Below are positions 58,429 through 64,000 of a DNA stretch of 64,000 bases, piece after piece (positions within the stretch are counted from its first letter, which is position 1; the number at the start of each line of letters is the position of its first letter). Below the pieces are notes generated by a model. That model searched no databases. It worked only from the letters and a program-made list of their open reading frames with translations, and was not told the origin of the DNA. Origin of the DNA: Roseimaritima sediminicola (GTDB taxonomy: Bacteria > Planctomycetota > Planctomycetia > Pirellulales > Pirellulaceae); NCBI RefSeq assembly GCF_009618275.1, contig NZ_WIAD01000009.1:61648-125647 (forward strand), written 5' to 3'. A program made the translations under genes and the position numbers.

Positions 58429-59553
58429 ATGGATGCGACCAAGTCGTTGCGGACGGTCTGGGCAAACGTTTTGGGACTCGTGGCGTTGGCCCTGTGCCTC
58501 GGCGCGGCCGAACAAACCGCCCTTGGACAAGCGTCGGTTCGAACGCAGAATTTTGTGATCACCGCACCCGATGCGGTGATGGCCCGGCAGGTCGGCGAAG
58601 CGGCCGAACGGTACCGCCGCGACCTGGCGGATTATTGGTTGGGATACGAACTGTCGCCGTGGCCCCAGCCCTGCCCCATCCGCGTCGTATCCGGACCCAA
58701 CCTGGCCGCTCAGGGGGTCACCCATTACGACATCCAGCCGGTTCGCAACTTCCGCATGGAAGTCGTCGGCACGCCCCAGCGAATCCTCGACAGCGTGCTG
58801 CCTCACGAGGTGTCGCATACGATCCTGGCAACCCATTTCGGACGCCCCCTGCCGCGTTGGGCTGACGAAGGCGTGTGCACGATCGTCGAACACGAATCCG
58901 AAAAGAGCAAGCACGAAGCTCATCTGCGAAATTTTCTCCGCACCGAACGTGGGATCGCGATGAACAAGCTGTTCCTGCTCCGCGAGTATCCCGACGACAT
59001 CCATCCGATGTACGCTCAGGGTTACTCCGTTTGCCGCTTCCTGATCGAACAGCAAGGGCCGCGGACATTCATCGAATTCCTCGAACACTACCACGAACAT
59101 CCCAGCTGGACCGACACGGTTCGCGAGTTCTACGGATACGACTCGCTGGCGGAACTGCAGCAGTACTGGTTGAAATGGGTCAGCGACGGCAGTGGGTCGG
59201 TCGACCGCTATGTCAAACGCCAACCCCGCGGTGCGACCGATAACGTACGGCTGGCCTCGGGTGAATCACCCGCCGCGACAGCGCCCGAACCATTGCCCCG
59301 CGGCGCCGCGACGCCCCTTCGTGACGGGCCGGCGACCCGAGCCGCCGCCCTGGCTGCCGCCGAGAATCGCGGAAGCGACGGCGACAGTTGGTACCTGCGT
59401 CGCCGCGAAGCGGTGGCCAGCGACGACAGTTCCCCTGCCGCCGCGGCGACGGCCACTCCGCGTCCGCCGCACACCGCCGCCCAGCCGCAACCCGAACAGC
59501 GGATGGCTCCCGCCGCCCTCTGGCCCGCCGGCCGAGCCCGCACCTGGCGATAA
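58429..59553 (+). CDS. Secreted HExxH metallopeptidase
   Basis: 374 residues with a signal peptide (residues about 10-33). The zinc site is LPHEVSHTI, with the third ligand Glu in PRWADEGVCTIVEH about 20 residues later, giving a gluzincin-type (M1/MA clan) peptidase. The helix-rich FIEFLEHYHEHPSWTDTVRE and YDSLAELQQYWLKWV segments fill the C-terminal domain; the last 90 residues are a proline/alanine-rich tail. GAGGAG lies eight bases before the ATG. Probably periplasmic or secreted. Function in proteolysis or envelope processing is unknown. Confidence 0.83.
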   Translation: MDATKSLRTVWANVLGLVALALCLGAAEQTALGQASVRTQNFVITAPDAVMARQVGEAAERYRRDLADYWLGYELSPWPQPCPIRVVSGPNLAAQGVTHYDIQPVRNFRMEVVGTPQRILDSVLPHEVSHTILATHFGRPLPRWADEGVCTIVEHESEKSKHEAHLRNFLRTERGIAMNKLFLLREYPDDIHPMYAQGYSVCRFLIEQQGPRTFIEFLEHYHEHPSWTDTVREFYGYDSLAELQQYWLKWVSDGSGSVDRYVKRQPRGATDNVRLASGESPAATAPEPLPRGAATPLRDGPATRAAALAAAENRGSDGDSWYLRRREAVASDDSSPAAAATATPRPPHTAAQPQPEQRMAPAALWPAGRARTWR

Positions 59554-59601
59554 AGCAGCAGCCAGCAGCCCGAGTTGAGATTTCAGATTTCCTGACTCTA
59601 G

Positions 59602-59866
59602 CGGATTCTATGTAGGGGAACGAACGTTCCTAAATCGCGGAGCGTTTGTCTGTGGTAGCCCCAAAACGCGAGCCCGGGGAAACGTAACCATAACGAACAA
59701 AAGCCCTGGAAGGGCGACAGGAAGTCTGGCACCGGAATTCGTGTCGTCCCTCTGGGACTAGCGCGCGGGTGCTGGGGGCGGCACCCCAGGCTCGCGCCTG
59801 GGGCTACCGCGTGTCGCCACTCCGTGGCTGCTGCGCCCCGAGCTTCGCACGCCGTACATAGCTTCC
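59602..59866. mobile_element. Second inverted-repeat-bounded element
   Basis: Bounded by CGGATTCTATGTA (59602 on) and inverse CGTACATAGCTTCCG (to 59867). The inside differs from the 11996-12302 copy: it carries a hairpin with GGGGCGGCACCCC, an AGCCCTGGAAGGGCGACAGG-type repeat and a CGTCCCTCTGGGACTA palindrome. Left flanks of both copies share GAGATYTSARATYT. No gene. Confidence 0.4.
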
Positions 59867-59917
59867 GTTCGAGCCAGGAGACATCAGCTTTCGCTTTCCC
59901 GATCTCAGATCCTCGGT

Positions 59918-61009
59918 CTAAAACTCCAGCTCTCCGGCGAAGATCTCTTCCAGCCGCGGGGCCAGCTGTTCCCAGCGCTCGGCGGCGGCTTCGAAGTCGA
60001 CTTCCATCCACCGCACGGGCGATTCGGGCAACACGTGCGGTCGGACCTTGGCGTCCTGAGAAACCGGGATCTGCGAGCTGATGCCCATCGCCAAGCGGTC
60101 CTCGGTCTGGCTGCTCATCAGGTAGTCGACCAGTCGGCGAGCGGCTTCGGGGTGCGGAGCGTTTTTCAGCACCGCGACCGTATTGGGGATTCGCAGGCAT
60201 CCGGGCTGGCCGGGCTGTTGGTCCGGAAACACGATCTCCACCGGCATCCCGTCGTCCTTTTCAATGATCGCGTCGTCGGTATCGGTCAACCCCCAGGCCA
60301 CTTGGCCTGAGGCCACGGCCAGGGCGACTTGCTTATTGCCCGACAACACGGTGGCGTTGTCGGCGACCGCGCGGAAGAACGTTTCGGCCTGCTCGGCCCC
60401 GAGCGCAACGTCCAGCACCGCGGCGTGCGTGGCGGTGGTGCCGAACAGCGGGCGAGCCAGCGCGCAGCGGTCTTGCCATTTCGGATCCGCTAACTCGGCT
60501 ACCGTTTGCGGCCATTGTTCGGGGTCGGGCAGCAACTGTGTGTTGACCAACAGCACCCGGCCGCGGGCGGCAAATCCGCACCAGGTCCCATCGCTGGCCT
60601 GCATCGAGGGCGGCCAGTTTTCGCCGACCTGCCAGTCGTGCGGCTCCAGCAGCCCCATCTTCTGCAGCCGCACCGTGTGCAGGATTTCGTTGTTCCAAAA
60701 CACGTCGCACTGCGGCGCGTCGGCCTCGGCGATGAGGCGATTGACCAGCCCGATCGTCTTGGTGGATTCCACGTCGTACTTGGGCACCGGGGTGATCTGT
60801 CCATCATTGGCACGGTGAAACGCACCGAGGATCGGTGCCGCAAACTCGCGGTCGAGCGCCGAATAAACAACCACTTCGTTTTCCGCCTTCGGGACGCAGC
60901 CCGCCGCGGCGACGACTAGAATCGCGGCCGCGACGAACATCGATGTCCGCCGTTGCACTCGAATCGATAAGCGAGAACCCTGCAAAATCCCATCACGCGG
61001 ACACTGCAT
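59918..61009 (-). CDS. Iron-type ABC solute-binding lipoprotein
   Basis: 363 residues from ATG 61009; ATG 60940 or GTG 60958 are alternatives. A hydrophobic stretch followed by a lipobox (VVAAAGC) makes it a lipoprotein. The rest is a periplasmic binding protein of the ferric FbpA/AfuA type: VVVYSALDREFAAPILGAFH, CDVFWNNEILHTVRLQKMGL, ALARPLFGTTATHAAVLDVA, VAWGLTDTDDAIIEKDDGMP, LRIPNTVAVLKNAPHPEAAR. Probably captures iron or a similar ligand for uptake. No permease or ATPase is adjacent. Upstream is the sialidase-fusion gene on the same strand, with 202 bases between. Confidence 0.85.
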   Translation of the reverse strand: MQCPRDGILQGSRLSIRVQRRTSMFVAAAILVVAAAGCVPKAENEVVVYSALDREFAAPILGAFHRANDGQITPVPKYDVESTKTIGLVNRLIAEADAPQCDVFWNNEILHTVRLQKMGLLEPHDWQVGENWPPSMQASDGTWCGFAARGRVLLVNTQLLPDPEQWPQTVAELADPKWQDRCALARPLFGTTATHAAVLDVALGAEQAETFFRAVADNATVLSGNKQVALAVASGQVAWGLTDTDDAIIEKDDGMPVEIVFPDQQPGQPGCLRIPNTVAVLKNAPHPEAARRLVDYLMSSQTEDRLAMGISSQIPVSQDAKVRPHVLPESPVRWMEVDFEAAAERWEQLAPRLEEIFAGELEF

Positions 61010-61211
61010 CACGAACCATACCTGCGAGAGTCGTTTGGAGTACGGCCGGACGTCCAGGCCGCTTTCCCTCCAGCTTATCACAGGTCTCCTCCAGGCAATG
61101 CGCCTGCGACCTTTCGTTCTCTGGTGCAACAAGGTGTTTCGGGGGTTGTGGTAGTCCGGCGGCAAACCGCTAACGCAGCTCGTTTGGCAGCGGTGGTTTG
61201 GCTGCTCTGGT

Positions 61212-63116
61212 TCAATCGCCTGCCGCCGCGGTTCGCAGGAATTGCTCCAGGCCTGCCAGGTCGTCGGTGTTGATGGCATCGACTCCTGCCGCCTGCAAAA
61301 CTTGCCACATCGCCTCCGTTTCGGGGGTGGCCCAAAAGCGAATTCGCCGCCCACGAGCATGAGCTTTATCGACCGCGGTCGTTAGTTTTCGCTGGTCCGC
61401 TTCGCCGATGTCGCCCGTCCCGTCCCATTGGAAATGGCGTCGCCAGTTGTCGCTGATCAGCGGCATCAGGTGGCTCGGCAATTCCGAATCGAGATCTGCA
61501 AATCGGCCATCGATGCCAGCGTAGCGTACGGTTTCGTCCGTCATGGTTTGCAGAGGGCGATTGCCAGAGACGATGACATTGACCGCTTTGGATTCCAGTT
61601 TGCCATAGCGAACCACCGAGATCATTTCGCCGTATTCTGCCAGCACTTTGGCAAGCGCCGCATACGTTGTCTCGGCGTCGTCCTTGATGTCGATCAGCAG
61701 ATAGAAGGGGCCGCCCGCCGGATAGACGCTGCCGTTGCCCGCTCGGACCCGCTCGCGTAACGGGTCCAGATACAGAGCTTTCAAAGTTCGGTCCGGCTGC
61801 AGTTCTCGCCGCGAGTGAGCGACCAGCAGGCGACCGTCGACGAGAAAGATATCGGCCTCGACGCTGGTGAAGCCATGGGCGAGCGCATCGAGCAGGGGGC
61901 GTTGATGGAGGTAGTCGTTATGCGCGTGGGCGTTGACAAGCGGCTTGGCGGTAGCGGCCGGCTGGGCGGCTGGTTCGTAGAACCAGCTGATGGGGACTCG
62001 CGTGATTTGCAGGGAGTTCAGTCCGGGGAATTCGCAGTGTCCCAACAGCACATGTTCGTCGACAAATTCGATCGCGGTGTAGCAGTACCAGCCGTTGGGA
62101 TCGGTGCCCAGGTTCTTGATGTGCTGCCAGCTTTCGCCTTCGTCTTTGGAGATCGCGGCGGAGAGCGGCCGGCGTCCCACGGGCTTGGCTTTGGCCAGCG
62201 GGTCGTCGCCATTGTTCCAGACCAACAGCAGGTCGCCCGTGCTGGGGATCCGTTCGATCGAGGCGGGCGAAGCGGTGGGCTGGGGGATGTTGGACCGTTT
62301 CAGTGGCGACCATGTTTCGCCTCCGTCGTCGGATTGGGAGACGAGCTGACAATCGCGGCTACGGCAAAACATCAGGATGTCGCCATCGTTCTGTTCCACG
62401 ACGCCGGGTTCCTGGGCCAACAGGTCGGAGGTCAGCCGGCTTTGGCTCGCCCGCCACGATTGGCCTTGGTCATCGGACAGGTAGCAGACGATTTCCGCGG
62501 ACGGTTTGTACCCGGGCCAACCGGGAACGTAATGGACGGCCAGCGGGACCACGAGGCGACCGCTTTGGAGTTGAATGACGCGATCATTGTTGAGGACGCG
62601 GTAGCCCGGTTGGTCTCGGGGAACGATCGAGGTGGCTTTGGACCACGACTCGCCCTCGTCACTGCTGGTCCGCATCAGGATGTCATCCAGGAAGGGGTAC
62701 TTCGCGCCCTCCGGAGCAGCGTACTTGCGGATGTAGAACAGAGCGATGCGGTCATCGGCCAGCCGCAGCAGCGAGACCGACATCAGATTCGCGTCCTCGT
62801 CGGAGCGAGCAAGGATCGGGACGTCTTCGTTGGTCCAAGTCTTCCCGCCGTCCGCCGAGTAGCGGCCCACCAGTTCAGCCGGGGCGTGGTCACCGGTGCC
62901 GATAAACTTCGTATACACCAGCAGGATTCGTCCATCTTTGAGCTGGATGAAGTCGCCTTCGCTGTTGCGACCGTTGCCCGGTCGCGGGGCGATGCGAAGC
63001 GGTTTTTCGACCCCCGGAGGCACCCCTTGCGGCGCCCGCTCTTCGGCGGCGGAAGCGGCGAGGGAGCCGATCAGGACAAGGGCAAGCGAGTGGAACAAGC
63101 AGCAATAGCGACGCAT
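61212..63116 (-). CDS. Sialidase-phosphodiesterase fusion, secreted
   Basis: 634 residues. Signal peptide (MRRYCCLFHSLALVLIGSLA). Residues about 40-390 are a sialidase-type six-bladed propeller with five Asp-box turns (SADGGKTWT, SSDEGESWS, SDDQGQSW, SDDGGETWS, SKDEGESWQ). Residues about 405-630 are a glycerophosphodiester-phosphodiesterase/PI-PLC-like TIM barrel (AHAHNDYLHQRPLLDALAHG; GFTSVEADIFLVDGRLLVAH; ending DAINTDDLAGLEQFL). Catalytic His and Glu/Asp are present in HNDY and SVEAD. May process glycans and phosphodiesters at the cell surface. Such a fusion is unusual. Start ATG 63116. Confidence 0.85.
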   Translation of the reverse strand: MRRYCCLFHSLALVLIGSLAASAAEERAPQGVPPGVEKPLRIAPRPGNGRNSEGDFIQLKDGRILLVYTKFIGTGDHAPAELVGRYSADGGKTWTNEDVPILARSDEDANLMSVSLLRLADDRIALFYIRKYAAPEGAKYPFLDDILMRTSSDEGESWSKATSIVPRDQPGYRVLNNDRVIQLQSGRLVVPLAVHYVPGWPGYKPSAEIVCYLSDDQGQSWRASQSRLTSDLLAQEPGVVEQNDGDILMFCRSRDCQLVSQSDDGGETWSPLKRSNIPQPTASPASIERIPSTGDLLLVWNNGDDPLAKAKPVGRRPLSAAISKDEGESWQHIKNLGTDPNGWYCYTAIEFVDEHVLLGHCEFPGLNSLQITRVPISWFYEPAAQPAATAKPLVNAHAHNDYLHQRPLLDALAHGFTSVEADIFLVDGRLLVAHSRRELQPDRTLKALYLDPLRERVRAGNGSVYPAGGPFYLLIDIKDDAETTYAALAKVLAEYGEMISVVRYGKLESKAVNVIVSGNRPLQTMTDETVRYAGIDGRFADLDSELPSHLMPLISDNWRRHFQWDGTGDIGEADQRKLTTAVDKAHARGRRIRFWATPETEAMWQVLQAAGVDAINTDDLAGLEQFLRTAAAGD

Positions 63117-63187
63117 GAAACAACTTTCGTTCGGTAACGAAGGGAAACCACCTCAAAAAAACACAACAGATCTTACCCAAATCCCCT

Positions 63188-63625
63188 ACCGCCGGGGACC
63201 AACCGCCGGGGACAGCAACCGCCGGGGACAGCAACCGCCGGGGACAGCAACCGCCGGGGACAGTGCACCACCAGCCGCCAAACCAACAGCAACCGCCACC
63301 AACCGCCGGGGACAACCGCCGGGGACAGTGCACCACCAGCCGCCGCGGACTGCCGGGGACGACTGCCGGGACTGCCGGGGACAGTGCACCAACCGCCCAA
63401 CCGCCGGGGACAGTGCACGACCAGCCGCCAAACCAACCGCTGGGGACAGTGCACGACCAGCCGCCGGGGAGAGCACGGACAGACCGCCGGGGACGACAGA
63501 CCGCCGGGGACGACAGACCGCCGGGGACAGTGCACGACCAGCCGCCAAACCAACCGCCGGGGACCAACGGACGGCCGCCGGGGACCGGCCGCCGGGGACA
63601 GTGCACCAACCGCCGGGGACAGCAC
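63188..63625. repeat. Degenerate tandem field of GGGGACAGTGCAC repeats
   Basis: Dozens of units built on CCGCCGGGGACAGTGCACCA in varying spacing fill 63188-63625, with scattered further copies to about 63815 (GGGAACAGTGCACGG, GGGGACAGTGGACACGG). Possible reading frames through it are repeats, not genes. Such GGGGACAGTG-type units are often found near IS200-like REP-associated transposases, none of which is inside the window. Confidence 0.85.
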
Positions 63626-64000
63626 GGCCTGTCGATTTATTGAGCCGTTTAGGCAATAGCCTCGGTTTCGTCACCACAGAACCGGGGCTATGAAAACTCC
63701 GGGATAAACCGGTTTGAAGTTGAAGCCTGCCGGAGACAGAGCCTGCCGGGAACAGTGCACGGCGAACACCAGCCGGGGACAGCAAAACCGCACGGGGACA
63801 GTGGACACGGACCCGGCACCCCGCACGGAAACGGTGGTGGTGGCGACGTTTTCTCGGCACCTCATGTTCGTGGCATGCGGCTCGTATCGGTACGACGAAG
63901 TGACTCTTCCCGGATGACTTCCATAGCCGTCTGTAAAGTGGTGTCGACCGTGCCCCCTATATGTAGAGCTAGCAAATTTCGGCGGTAAAGTTCGTATCTT
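63626..64000. other. Right-edge region without recognised gene
   Basis: Holds a hairpin ATAGCCTCGGTT/AACCGGGGCTAT (63656-63691) and the last repeat copies; no gene is recognised. The final 150 bases lack obvious repeats and may belong to a gene running off the edge. Confidence 0.4.

Noticed and set aside
63115..63693. Proline/threonine-rich frames through the right-edge repeat field
   Set aside because: Translations of a degenerate DNA repeat in several frames and both strands; no start or ribosome site.

Overview
The window is GC-rich bacterial chromosome with the stamp of a planctomycete, most likely of the Pirellulaceae (Rhodopirellula/Roseimaritima-like). The evidence is the gene families: a cysteine-rich DUF11 lipoprotein, a membrane Ser/Thr kinase with a DFN motif next to a sigma-70-family factor, a GAF-HlyD / HlyD / M50 peptidase trio, GldA/GldFG/DUF4340 genes, GYF-plus-zinc-ribbon and Trm112-like small proteins, and many palindromic dispersed repeats. 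No phage, plasmid, CRISPR or complete insertion sequence is visible, and the gene order is ordinary chromosomal housekeeping mixed with envelope genes. Species cannot be named from the sequence alone.

Layout. 0.1-9.1 kb: secreted serine hydrolase (-), PPi-type phosphofructokinase and argJ (+), membrane kinase (-) divergent from a sigma factor and a conserved small protein (+), then a secreted protein behind a sigma-54-like promoter. 9.2-13.5 kb: a minus-strand Nudix / cysteine desulfurase / pdxJ group and queA, separated by long heptamer tandem repeats and a 307-bp inverted-repeat-bounded element. 13.6-20.4 kb: glycosyltransferase, TauE-type permease, iron alcohol dehydrogenase, DUF11 lipoprotein (+). 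20.5-30.7 kb: unknown protein and ferredoxin (-), recA overlapping a LigD-phosphoesterase-like gene (+), a membrane-anchored protein, a 1317-residue secreted protein and UDP-glucose dehydrogenase (-). 30.9-37.7 kb: small zinc-ribbon protein (-), then GAF-HlyD, HlyD, PqqD-like/M50/HlyD and, behind a highly structured leader, a DUF3467 protein (+). 37.9-45.7 kb: DUF4142 protein (-), tRNA-Met (-), GldA/GldFG/DUF4340 operon (+). 45.9-53.7 kb: c-heme protein (-), SUI1/eIF1-like factor, a beta-propeller-amidohydrolase fusion, SDR and phytoene-desaturase-like oxidoreductase (+). 53.7-64 kb: class III aminotransferase, M20 peptidase, GYF protein, TIM-barrel isomerase, Trm112-like protein (-), HExxH peptidase (+), iron-type solute-binding lipoprotein and a sialidase-phosphodiesterase fusion (-), ending in a repeat field built from a GGGGACAGTGCAC-type motif.

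How the genes may work together. The clearest candidate system is 31.7-37.7 kb: two periplasmic-adaptor proteins flank a site-2-type metalloprotease whose N-terminus looks like a PqqD/RRE peptide-binding fold and whose C-terminus is another adaptor; this suggests membrane-coupled processing and export of an unknown substrate. The second is the Gld-like ABC transporter operon. Both occur in families known from planctomycetes, but their substrates cannot be read from the sequence.

The intergenic DNA is unusually rich in repeats: heptanucleotide arrays at five places, a 29-bp tandem array, a 65-bp composite tandem, several palindromic dispersed families that repeatedly abut stop codons, and two boundary-matched elements about 300 bp long. 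All gene calls are from reading translations and motifs; no database search was possible.
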